Below are positions 9,528 through 19,789 of a DNA stretch of 60,000 nt, in pieces; position 1 is the first letter of the stretch; every line of letters starts with the position of its first letter. The position numbers and the translations under genes are program-made. A model generated the notes under the pieces. That model was not told the DNA's origin. It made no database searches and was given only the letters and a program-made list of their open reading frames with translations. The stretch covers positions 40,345,053 through 40,405,052 of the forward strand of contig CM060732.1 in assembly GCA_030704615.1 (NCBI GenBank). Direction: 5' to 3'. The DNA comes from Takakia lepidozioides. Taxonomy: Eukaryota; Streptophyta; Takakiopsida; Takakiales; Takakiaceae.

Positions 9528-12314
9528 TCACTTCGGATATTTCGATAGTACACAGCCTTGGTCACTGATTTCAAATCCTGTGTAGGTCCCGAGCACCAAA
9601 CAATGGACGTCGAAGAACAGCGTCTGTGCAGGAAAATAGGAAATGATTACATTTGAAACACTTATAGAATAATATACAAAACTATTGCAAGGCATAAAAA
9701 AAGTGATTACCTTTCTTATATTGCACCTCAATTGTCTATCATTGATGCACGTCCAAGTCCTGAACACTGTCATATCTTTTTTTCTTTGGTGCCTTCGAAT
9801 CGCCGTACGGAGATTGGTTGGCGCGACCAGAATAAAACATCCGTTGTCATCCAGGAAATGGTATGCAATGTCAAATGCGTTGAGCATGTTCTCATGGAAA
9901 TACTCATTCCACACATGAACATGACCAACCTCCGAGCCTGCTGCAGGATCAACAGAATCAACAACATGACAGTCTGGAAGCTCACAGAAAATAATATTGG
10001 CAGATACAGGTATATCCATTTTCTCACGATTTGCAGATGAGCCAGTCTCCAATGCAGAAAGAAACTTGTAGATTGAGACAAACAAAGACTCATTCTTTCC
10101 AGATCTACGTAGTTTTGTCAGTGTCACCAGATCCCCTTGAACACACAACACACTCGAAGCGCCGCTGTAAGAGAACCAATGTACCTTGCAGACCAAACAA
10201 TGTCCTCACCACTACTCCCACTATGCCTTCTTTTCTTCTTGAGCTGCTCCCCATCATTTGCACTTCCTGCAAGTTTAGAGTCTCCACGATCCGAGCCAGC
10301 GGTTGCTTTGTCTCCGGCATTCTTCCCCTTCACTATAATGTACTGTCTCCTTTTATTCTTCGCAATGGCTAATTCTGCAGCTGCCACCCTTTCATCCTCC
10401 AAAGCAATAGCAGTGTCCACGACTTGTTTTAGTTGCAGCTTCCGGTTGTTCGGCACAGCATCGGGCTGCATTCCAGGATTCTCTTCACCAACCTTAGACT
10501 CCACCTGGGTAATTTGCTCCTTCTCTCCCGGAGGACCGTCCTTTAGGGGATAGTCCAGATACCACGGACACAAGTCAGCAAGAAGTTGAGTCAGGTTGGC
10601 CGTCTGGTATTTAGAGAACATAGTGACTTTCTCATTGCCAAGGGTCGTCCACGCCTTAGCAACAGAGGGAAGATTGTCACTCCCGTGGATGTCAAGAAGA
10701 TACCTACACAAACCAAATAACCAATTCAGTTTGTGCCAATAAGGTCCTCACATAGCATGGATGGGGATAAGAACACTTAAGTATACAAATGGGGGGGATT
10801 AAGAACGAATTCATGGACCGTGATACCCACCTACGTCCACCGAATGTGGGTGACGATACATGGGGGTATAGGGTCTATGAGGGTATATATGAGGGTATAT
10901 AATCCCCGAAGAGAAATCAAATAATTTGACAATGAAATTGAAATTCCTCACATTTATGCCTTAATTTATGTCTTATATAGGCCTACCTAGGAACCACCTA
11001 CGTCTTGAGGGTTCATAACATAACCTGGACAAAAGAAAATTATGTAATTAAAGAAGAAAACTATTTTTCTCTGATTTACTGCGTATCTGGCCATTTACTA
11101 GGGCATATCTTGTATATTTTTAAATTTAGGATTTAGGGTGACTTTATATGGGGCCCCTCGAATAAATTAAAAAATAAACATTGTTTTACTTTAATTAATT
11201 GCTTTCATTCCAGAGATAATTAGTTGATGTTGGTCAATGACCCACCTACGTCCACCGAAGGTGGGTGAACGATGCTGGTTGACTGGAAACAACTTACTTC
11301 TTTATCAGGGATTTGTTTTGTGTTTTTGTTATTGGATCTACCATAAATTAAAATAATTTCCTTCCTAAGAGTAAGTACATTACAGGCAGTATACGACCCA
11401 CTTGCGTCGAGCGAAGGTGGGTGACAAGAGTATGTGGTCCAACGAAGGTCCATTGCTATTGAGGATATGTCTTCTCTATGGCCGTAGTTTTGGGCAAGCT
11501 AGAACGTTTCTATGTACCTTCGAGTGTTTTCCAACGAAGGTTGGAGGGTTCCATGGTGTCATTACATTTACAAGAGCACCGGGTGAGTGTGGTAAGAGTA
11601 GGATTATGGGTGAGTTCGCACCTGCACAACAATCTTTTTGGCAGCACGAGGTCCACCTGATTCGTCAGACAGTAGCATTGTCCTACGATGAGACTCGATC
11701 TCTAGCTTGAACAACTTCTTGTAGGCTTTCTTCTTCCATTCAAGTATCCACTTCTCAAATGCAAGTGCACCCCCCTCATCTGTTTCTGTGATCTTGGCGA
11801 ACAACTCCATAGCCTTTGTGGCAACCTGTTGCCATCATATGCACTGTTTAGAGATGCTCATAACAGATGTCATAAATACAAAGTGCAATATTTCATGGCA
11901 AAATTGTTCCTCATCTGAAACCACCACGTTTCTTTGGCCAACCACTTGTCCATAATCTTGTCAGTGATCTTGCCTTCAGCTCCTGGAAAGTAGGCCTATG
12001 CCTGTTGGGCAGGTGTTGCAATATGCAGCTGTAGCCACCGCTGCTTCTCTTTTGGGGATACCTCGGAAGTTGCAATTATGTAGGCTCTCTCCAAGCCTAC
12101 TTTTTTCCCCCCTCTTGGCAAGTCTGTAAGGTTGGCAAAAACTCCGGGCCGTTGGCCGAATCGCAAATGAGAAGCTTCTTCGTCTTTGCTTGTATGCTTT
12201 AGATTTGGCAGCATTTTTAGCTACAACTATTACAACAGCCATTCCTTCGCGATTCTTCTCTTCCTCTGGGGTTTCAGCTTCGTACATAATCTTCACATGT
12301 GCAATTGCCTTCAT
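9528..12314 (-). CDS. Unrecognised minus-strand coding region (several exons or a broken element gene)
   Basis: Coding-like blocks on the minus strand, in order of translation: about 12314-12000 (contains GQRPGVFANLTDLPRGGKK), 11810-11604 (Lys/Glu-rich, ALAFEKWILEWKKKAYKKL), 10711-10140 (ADLCPWYLDYPLKDGPP, then an Ala/Glu helix and a basic KKKRRH stretch that could be a nuclear localisation signal) and 10140-9528. The last block contains FDIAYHFLDDNGCFILVAP, which resembles the strand after motif IV in class I SAM-dependent methyltransferases, but I see no glycine-rich SAM-binding loop. The blocks are linked by frame changes that may be introns or frameshifts. The function is unknown; it could be a lineage-specific host gene or a transposon gene. 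Confidence 0.35.
10825..10851. repeat. Hairpin repeat, copy 1
   Basis: ACCCACCTACGTCCACCGAA then TGTGGGT. Arms ACCCAC/GTGGGT around an ACGTCCACCG loop. Related copies lie at 11240-11266 and 11396-11422. Confidence 0.75.
11240..11266. repeat. Hairpin repeat, copy 2
   Basis: A perfect 8-bp stem, ACCCACCT/AGGTGGGT, around an 11-bp loop. Confidence 0.8.
11396..11422. repeat. Hairpin repeat, copy 3
   Basis: ACCCACTTGCGTCGAGCGAA then GGTGGGT. Same stem ends as the other copies with a changed loop. Shorter relatives (CCAACGAAGGTTGG type) follow near 11440 and 11530. Confidence 0.7.
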
Positions 12315-12329
12315 TATGTCCCCCTATAT

Positions 12330-14255
12330 GCAAATCAATCAATGTTTATTAACATCCTCCCTGTCAAGGACGAGAGCATAACTAAACACAAAGAAGATAT
12401 CAGACTAGAGGTACAAGACTAGACAAGAAGTCAAGGTCGGCGTGGCCGAATACATGATGGGTATGAATCAAGATGATCTTTATAACAATGGACAAGAATA
12501 CAAATACTGGAACTTGACTTGGATACTGGAATGTTGGAAACTGGACTAGAGTACTCGATACTGGAAACTGGAAACTGGAAACAAGAGTAGCTTGAACTTG
12601 TGTTGGCGAGACTGAAGAGTGTTCAGTCTCGCTTCCTATATATATTGGCTACTAGGAGGTTCCCTAATAGGCTTCCCAAAGGAGGTTTCTTGATGGAGAA
12701 GTTTCCTCCAAATGAAGCTTCCTGAGCAGTTTCCCAAGTTACTTTCGATAATATGGTAAACTCCCGATAACTTGGTAACTAATGGTAACTAATGGTAATC
12801 ATGATAGATCACGGTAATTATTCCAATCCCAGATTGCGATCTTTTTTTTCTCCCGCCTTTCAAGTCCAGTAGGAACACACGGCGAGGAGCTTGGCAATTG
12901 GTGGAAGCCATGTATAGCGATGAAATATCGCAACAAAGCAATTGGCCGCATCAGAATGACAAGAGGGCAGGACGACTTCAAACGGCGAAGCATGGACTTG
13001 TTAGTGGTGCGGGACAACTAGAAGGGACTCCGGACAACCTTCATCTCAGTGGCAGGGTCAAAGACGCCAGAGCCATCACCAGGGATTTGATTTCCAAAAA
13101 TACCAAAATTTGTGTGTAGCGAAAATACGACGAATGGCGAGAAGCGCAACTTTTACCACCGATGGAGCTGAGAATTTGCAAGCTGATACGGGGTATATAA
13201 TTGTAGTTTGTCACCAAGTTTGGTGATTTAAGGAGCTGATTAGCAGCGGGGCTAAATTATTGAATCGACGGCACTCACAATGCCTATTATTTGCATTTCT
13301 ACTTCTTGGATGGATGAAAAAACCTGGAATTCGCTTTGAGGAGCTAGATGGATGAAATGACAACTCGCGCCAACTGGTCATCCAATTGGATGGATGCAAA
13401 GCCAGCTTTCATTTGCCTTTCATCCATGTGGAATATTATATTATAGATCCTCCAATGAAACAATAGTTTAATGAATATTTTCCATTAGTTTACTAGCCCC
13501 AAAAACAGTATAAAAAAGGGCAAGGCTTCTCTTGTTCTTCATCTAGCTCATTTGCTTACTTTCCTCTTGCTTATTGTTGTAGTGCTTGATAGTTTTTTGG
13601 CTTGAGAAGGGGCTAGATCCTAGGGAGTGGAGCTTGAAGCTCCCTAGTTAGGTAGGATTCTTGTAAGCTAAGGCAAGTGACCTAACTGTTGGGCCTTTGA
13701 GCCATTTCATTTGTGAAAAAAGATGGCAATTTCATGTGGAGGAAAGTGACTTGAGGACGAATATGAGGGGCTGATGTGGACTTATGGACGAGAGCCCAAG
13801 TGGAGGCTACATAGAGTACCATTACTTGAGTTATTTTTCAACATTTATGATTTGCGAAATTGCTTAAATAGAATAGATGCACGTGGTGCACGTTATAGCC
13901 TGCAGGGCGTTGATTAAATTAATTGAACTTGTTAAGTTGAGGGGCTTAGAACCACCTTATTGAACTTGATGAACCTATTGGATGATGATAGGCATTTTGG
14001 CCACTCCTTTGCTTAAACAAAGTATTTAGGCACTGGGGTAGGAAGCGTTGGCCCTTCCATTAGATGTGACTTGAACTCAAGCCCTCGGCGAAGGAGGGGC
14101 ATTGGGGGAGGAAGATTTTTCCTCTTCTTCCTAGGCTCGGCAGGTGCCTTGTGAAGGGATTAAAACATGTCCCGGCTATAGGCGGTTCGGGGGCCTAGGC
14201 GGTAGGAATTAGACAATAAAATACAAAGACTTGGAAGGCAGTTACTGAGCTGAAG
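12330..14255. other. Repeat-derived region, possibly LTR-like pieces
   Basis: No conserved protein is visible. The stretch contains short tandem repeats (ggaaactggaaactggaaac near 12565; tggtaactaatggtaactaa near 12771), a perfect 11-bp stem hairpin GCGAGACTGAA/TTCAGTCTCGC at 12606-12632, and a TATA-like CAGTATAAAAAAGGG near 13507 followed by a GGAGCTTGAAGCTCC palindrome. A purine-rich stretch near 13752-13773 (GAGGACGAATATGAGGGGC then TGATG) looks like the polypurine tract and LTR start of a retroelement, but I could not find the matching second repeat. Confidence 0.3.
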
Positions 14256-14513
14256 CATGAACTCATGCATATATAACTCATCAAATACAAGTCAAACCAA
14301 GTGCTCCCCACGTCATGGGGAATCCACACTATGGCGCCATAGCTAGGCGCGGTGAGGCTCAACTCGCGAAAGATGAGCTTCCCGCGCTTGCCGTGAAGAT
14401 AACCACTCTAGGGCCTAAATCTGCCTTGACCCCTGGATTAACACTTGGGCCAATCCCAAATGTCAATATGAAAAGCTAGCTATTTCCTAGCTAGTTTCAC
14501 ACTAGTGGTGAAA
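14256..14513 (-). repeat. Inverted copy of the gypsy-associated B repeat (42-kb subtype)
   Basis: Matches the reverse complement of about 42286-42552, including the stretch with GCTATGGCGCCGTAGTGTGG and the paired GCTAGCTATTTTCTAGCTAG-like motif. It sits directly beside the RRM-gene duplicate. It lacks the A repeats that flank the copies at 29 kb and 42 kb. Confidence 0.8.
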
Positions 14514-14581
14514 AGTCTGTTGGCACTCCGAGTCGCCCAGTCGTTTCCCAGTCGTTTTGCAAGTCCCTTTGAAAAGCAAGT

Positions 14582-14750
14582 CATTTTCTTGTATGTAGCA
14601 AGCAGTGGGTAAAGAGTACTTAGATATGAAAAGAGTCAAGTGAGGTCACATCTCCGTGAACCCCTAGATTGTTGGTAGCATCCACAACAATTAGGATCCA
14701 GTATATCTATTACATTTATGGATAAGTCGAGTGATAGAAAATGTGCAAAA
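14582..14750 (-). repeat. Duplicate of RRM-gene intron, part 1
   Basis: The reverse complement matches about 3660-3829. It is interrupted at 14750 by the TIR element and resumes at 18406. Confidence 0.8.
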
Positions 14751-15887
14751 AACACTGTATTCGTTAAAAGTGGACAATGGTTTGTCCACTTTTATTGTAG
14801 GAGAATTGAAATGGCATATCTCCAATAAGAGGTTGTAGCCGAATGATGAAATGATATTTGTTTGTGTCGACTTTGGCTAAAGGTTTTATTTTTTTTGTCA
14901 TTTGCAATAGAATCGTTGATGGTAGTTTTGAGTTTACATCAATACCTTATAACTAAGGTGCGAAGAGTTTTGTCATCACTGCCATGAAACATTGTAAATT
15001 TCAAGTCTTTCAATATTTGAGGGTACTCTTTTATCCATACATCAGATATTTATCTACATAATTATAATATAATATGTACATATATTGCAAATATATATTT
15101 ATGAAAATCATAAGGGAGAAACATCCATAATAGTATATCATGATGCATCCAGGAATTACAACCATCTTTTATTTCATATATGACATGTCTGGTTTCTATC
15201 CTTTCTGTGGAACAACATTTGGGATATCTTTCATCCACATATCATACTCTTCATTAGTAAAAAATCTCCATTTTCAATCTTGTCTACATCCCTACTTCTG
15301 CCGGTGAGAGAGCTCGGCGGAGCTCCGCCCTCCCGCCATGTCCACATCCGTGCATTAGTAGTGTCTTTAGCCACGACTAATCATGTAGGATTCTGCCAGT
15401 TTTCTACCTACCTAGTCTTATTAACCCTTCAAATATGCGTTTCCACTATCATATCCATGACTACTACATCTACAAAAGCACTCTTCAGCCTGTACCTCCC
15501 CTCTCCCTCTCTTCTCTCAGCAGTTTATCATCTTTTCTCACCTCTCTGTTTGCTACCATGGCCTTCGCCTCATCATGCTGCTCAAATGGAACCAGTTTTG
15601 GAAAGTTTCACAATATATATGCTTTCTGGTGTATCGCAATGCAAAAAGATGTCATAGTTATGTCTGCTCTTTGCTATTCGATAATCACCACCCAGAGTCT
15701 CTCCCTCAGCACTACCTCATACACACAAGAACAACCTCGGAAGGCACTTGAAGGGCGACCGCATCTCGTGAAGTTTCCCCAACCCGAGAGTTCATCAAGA
15801 GAACTCGCAACTGCTGAAATAGAACGACCCCACACACGCAGCAGCAAACAGTTCGCCTTGGCTTCGACGCCTTGGAGATGACAACCA

Positions 15888-16045
15888 ATATAAATCTACA
15901 AATAATACCAACCTACCTATCAAACAATATAAATCTATCAAGCAATACCAACCTACTTATCAAACAATACAAACCATACCTATCAACCAATATAAATCTA
16001 CTAAGTAATACCAACATACCTATCAAATAGTATCTACCACCCTAC
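15888..16045. repeat. Minisatellite, about 40-45 bp period
   Basis: Three to four diverged units built from AATATAAATCTA, AATACCAACCTACC and TATCAAACAAT. It lies inside the 14751-18405 element. Confidence 0.8.
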
Positions 16046-16224
16046 CTACATTCCACTAGTATAAGGGGCTTATGCCTCCAATTTTGAGTTCATTTCACAT
16101 GGATTATTGTAGCGGTTCGACCTCTCAAACTTATGGAGTTTCAACAAACGTGGACAACATAGCTCAAGATATGTTTCTAATAACACTTCTACATATGTTG
16201 TCGGCAAGTAGAAGATGAAGTGGT

Positions 16225-16480
16225 AGCGTACGCAACACCCCTATATTCCTTGACGTCGATATCTTTATATCAACTTATTTTTCTCATTTCCAATGAGAAG
16301 ATGAGAGTGTAGCGTACGCAACACCCTAATGAACATGATGAAATATCTTACATTTCGTGAATATCTCCAAATTTTAAACCCTAAACCCTAAAGAGGTAGT
16401 TGTGTACGCAACACCCCCTTAGTCAACATGTATTATTATTAATTTTTTATTTGACTAGGGGTGTTGCGCATGCTACACCC
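16225..16480. repeat. Palindromic motif repeated four times
   Basis: GTAGCGTACGCAACACCC occurs near 16223, 16313 and (variant TGTGTACGCAACACCC) near 16399; an inverted relative GGGGTGTTGCGCATGCTACA lies near 16458. The core GCGTACGC is itself a perfect palindrome. Confidence 0.75.
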
Positions 16481-16684
16481 ATATGTTCGATGTATTGCTC
16501 TCTACTCCAAGACGGCGGTTGCAAATGAACATACATATGGGGTGACCCTCTTACATATGAACAAAAAAAGAATGACCACTATTAATTTTAGAAAAAACAC
16601 AGTTATGGAGCATCATAATGGTATGTCATGTGTGCACCATTATGGACGCAACCAACGTTCCATCCACAAACCAAGATTTCCTTC

Positions 16685-17290
16685 ATATATATGGCGGCGC
16701 TTGTCCCCGTCACGCCATGTGACAGAATCACATGACGTAGCCATATGGGTTTTTTCTTTATTTTATTTTATTTTGGCTTTTTTCGGGCGGCACTTGTCCA
16801 CGTTCCGCCCCTTGGCGGGATCGGACGGCGCCGTCATGTGCCAGTGATAGAAAATTATTTTGATTTTGATTTATATATATATATATATATATATTGGTGG
16901 GCGGCACTGTCCGCGTCCCGCTGCGTGGAACCTCCATATGTCAGTGATAGGAAATTGTTTTGGTTTTTATTTTTCTATTTTTTAAAATAATTAATGAATT
17001 AATGATAACTTCTGGGCAGCGCCTGTTCGCTTTACGCCACGTGGCGGAGTCGCGGGGCGCCGCCAGCGATAGAAAATAGTTTATTTTCTAATTTTCTTAA
17101 AATAAATAATAAAATATATTTTGCTGGCTGCGCCAGTTCGTGCTGAGCCACGTGGCAGCATTATGCGGAGCGCCACACTGCGCCATGTGGCACAATTTAA
17201 AACTTTATTCTTTTTATTTTTGTTAATTTTTATTTTATTTATTTTCGATTTGGCGGCGCCTTTTCTTGCTGCGCTACGTGGCACAATATA
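16685..17290. repeat. Diverged GC-rich tandem repeats, about 110-130 bp period
   Basis: About five units share a GC-rich head (GGCGGC...CTTGTCC...CGCCACGTGGC) and an AT-rich tail (GTGATAGAAAATTATTTT type). The heads hold CGCCACGTGGCG palindromes. A (TA)n run of about 27 bp lies at 16863-16891. Confidence 0.7.
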
Positions 17291-17302
17291 AAATTTGCAC
17301 AG

Positions 17303-17375
17303 GGGCTAGTAGCTCAGCTTGTAAGTGCACAGTGTGTCGCCTTGGTGGTTCAGGGTTCAGACTTGGTATCCTGCA
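17303..17375 (+). repeat. tRNA-like sequence (SINE head or tRNA relic)
   Basis: GGGCTAGTAGCTCAGCTTGT resembles a tRNA 5' end with the pol III A box (TAGCTCAGCTTG). About 45 bp further on, GGTTCAGACTT resembles a B box. The 3' acceptor arm does not pair convincingly, so this is better read as a tRNA-derived repeat than as a functional tRNA. Confidence 0.4.
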
Positions 17376-17672
17376 ACGTGTGTGGGATTGTTCGTGATGG
17401 TATGCCTAGGCGTTGATCTCCTTGTTTCTAGATGTGGCACACGCAGGATACCTTCGTTAACATCTAATCATGGAAAACAACAACAGACATCCACAATTGA
17501 ACCAGAATGGATAGTGGAATCAAGCCCAGTTTAAGGTATCGTCAACGCCATCTTAACCTTGCCTACATTGCATGCACATGCACTCATCCTCACACACCCT
17601 CTGCGGAAACAATCTGGAATCTATGATGGTATTGGCCGAAAACACCCAAACACACCCTAAAAAATAATTGTA

Positions 17673-17921
17673 GTGTCACTACAATACAACAACTGTTTGT
17701 ACAAAACTTGGGTACCAAGTGATGATGGTGAAGACGACATTTCAGTGGACTCTATATTTATTTCGTGGAGAAATATAGTCGGGACAAACAAAACCAAAAT
17801 ATGGCACAACAAAAAAGTAGAGGCAGAAATTGTTATTCCAAAAATATTATATGAACATTTCAAAAATCATATGATGCTTACGGATAATGATGTTGCCGAC
17901 GAACATCAAGCTACAATTTAG
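17673..17921 (+). CDS. Short hypothetical ORF inside the TIR element
   Basis: An 82-codon frame, acidic in its first third (SDDGEDDISVD) and with a mixed hydrophilic remainder. No family recognised. It may be a fragment of a lost element protein or chance. Confidence 0.2.
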   Translation: MSLQYNNCLYKTWVPSDDGEDDISVDSIFISWRNIVGTNKTKIWHNKKVEAEIVIPKILYEHFKNHMMLTDNDVADEHQATI

Positions 17922-18405
17922 GATCAAAATTCATAGTTTCCGTTTAAAATTATGGAGACATTGTATCTGTTCATAATGTTTTAAATAAAATCATTAGGTT
18001 TTAAATGATATCAAATTTTCTCTCTCAAATTGTTTGCATATTTGTATTTCTGGTTTGACGAAACATGAATAGATGAAATTGAATAGACATCATTTGTTTA
18101 TTTTATCCCAATACTGTTTATAATTATTCTATATATTTGCATGTATATGAGTATATATATGACATATGTATACACACAGGATACCATTACAATGAGAAAA
18201 TTTCATGATATCATCATGTATATATTGCATCGTATATATTATTTTGATTGAATCTATTTCATATGTATATCTTTTTTATGGTATGGAGATTAGATTTCAT
18301 ACAATAAATTATTTTTAGTTATACCTTTATTTCTGTTCATAGGCCTTCTAATATGCTCATGTCCACTTTTCTACCATCATGTCCACTTTTAACGAATACA
18401 GTGTT

Positions 18406-18745
18406 AAAAGGGACTTGCTCTTCAAAGGTTTTTATTTGCTTAGGAGTGAAGTAAACACACTGGCGAAACCCCAATCTTTTCATGGATGGGAGCTCAATGT
18501 GCGGCAAAGAGTCATAGTGTCCATAGTGAAGGTCAGGAGTTGAACTCATGGCTTAATTAACCTTGTATGGGTTGAATATATTTTTGATGTTGTGTTTATT
18601 CATGTTTTGTGGCAGGTCGTAGCATTTGCAGTGTTCAGAAACCAGGAATCTGCTCTGAAGCAAGTGAGGCTCTAAATGTACAAACCTCCTGACCCTTTGC
18701 ATGATGGTGTAACTAGCATTGGGAGTGCATAGGCACTGTTTGTCA
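18406..18745 (+). pseudogene. Duplicate fragment of the RRM gene (exon 2 copy)
   Basis: The inverted copy of about 3300-3660. It retains the splice-acceptor-like TTTTGTGGCAG and then an exon 2 copy reading VVAFAVFRNQESALK. A one-base deletion after the Lys codon and the absence of other exons make it non-functional. It continues the duplicate interrupted by the TIR element. Confidence 0.85.
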
Positions 18746-18759
18746 GGGTTGCACACGTC

Positions 18760-18830
18760 AGTGACGTCACGTCACGTCGGACCTGACGCTGACGCGACCA
18801 ACGTCACGTCAGTTTTGCCGAAAAATCAGT
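18760..18830. repeat. ACGTCA-rich cluster
   Basis: TGACGTCACGTCACGTCGGA followed by GACGCTGACG and AACGTCACGTCAG. Dense overlapping palindromic TGACGTCA-like motifs. Confidence 0.6.
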
Positions 18831-18989
18831 AAAACATGAGTTAGGTGAAAAATTGTATTCCAAGCGACACCTTGGCAAGTGAATGAATTGTTTTATAAAT
18901 TACTCCATCCGCCAATAGTTGAGGTCATTTTTAATCATTATTGAAATTGGTGCGAACTCCAAATGGTGGTGTCGCAGAATTTATCTTAT

Positions 18990-19445
18990 TTTTTTAATAG
19001 TTGGACCACAGCAAAGGGCGTCACAAACATTTTGTTTTTTAAAATAGATGAAACCACCAGCAGGGTGGTCGCAGTTTTTCTTTTTTAAACAGTTGCAACC
19101 ACCGCTATGGTGGTCTCACATTTTTATTTTATGTAATAGGTGCGACCACCATCATTAGGGGGTGGTCGCCCATTTTTCTATTTTTAATATCTGCGACCAC
19201 CAGCATGGGGTGGTCGCAGCATTTTTTTCTGTTTTTAATAGGTGCGACCACCCAGCAGGGGGGTGGTCGCAGAAAGAAATTTTCTATTTGTTAATAGGTG
19301 CGACCCCCACCAGCAGGGGGTGGTCGCAAAAATTTTTTTTTGTTTTTTTTTTTTTTAAAAAAAATCTCTGTGCCAACGAGCATGGGGGTGGTCGCAGCAT
19401 TTTTTTTTTTATAAAAATATGTGCGACCCACCAGCAGTGCAGCAG
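18990..19445. repeat. Hairpin-forming minisatellite, about 50-60 bp period
   Basis: About nine units. Each holds an inverted repeat GCGACCACC...GGTGGTCGC with an AGCAGGG-type loop, joined by T-rich spacers (TTTTTCTATTTTTAATAGGT). The arms grow G/C-richer along the array (ACCACC to ACCCCCACC). Confidence 0.9.
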
Positions 19446-19789
19446 TTTTTAAAAAAAAATAACATGTGATTCCAGTGCGACCTGGAGCCTGGGATGATCG
19501 ACTCTATTATTTGAAAGCAAGAGCATCTGTTAATCAGCCAAGTCCTGGAATTGTTCTCATTCCTTGAGCAAGAGTGTAAGCCCAGAGGAGGGTGCGGACT
19601 TTTTACTGTGTGTGGCTCCACCAGAGCCACTACAGCAAATTGTCGAAAAGCACATACTACATGGGCATTGATCCACTTGAATTGATGCCGTAGGTTGGGC
19701 CATCGCATTCTGTTCTAACTCTATTGCTTTGACAAATCTACAATTACCCTAGTGTTCTCGTTCAACCTTAAGTCTGTGGTTAGGGTTTT

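Larger units (their letters stand above)
14751..18405. mobile_element. 3655-bp DNA transposon with perfect 26-bp TIRs
   Basis: Perfect 26-bp terminal inverted repeats lie at 14751-14776 (starting AACACTGTATTCGTTAAAAG) and 18380-18405. The empty-site sequence is present at about 3660: the element splits the duplicated RRM intron between GCAAAA and AAAAGGG. That gives a 4-bp AAAA apparent target duplication (14747-14750, 18406-18409), although A-richness makes the exact length ambiguous. The motif TGTCCACTTTT recurs beside both ends, in inverted form on the left and as a direct repeat on the right. The interior is AT-rich and filled with minisatellites, palindromes and a tRNA-like stretch. I recognise no transposase, so it is probably non-autonomous. 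The superfamily is undetermined: the CACTG core recalls CACTA elements, but the flanks do not show a matching 3-bp duplication. Confidence 0.85.

Noticed and set aside
17303-17375. Functional tRNA gene
   Set aside because: The acceptor arms do not pair, and the anticodon arm cannot be drawn convincingly.
19162-19452. 96-codon ORF with repeated CDHP / CATP words
   Set aside because: Translation of the hairpin minisatellite.
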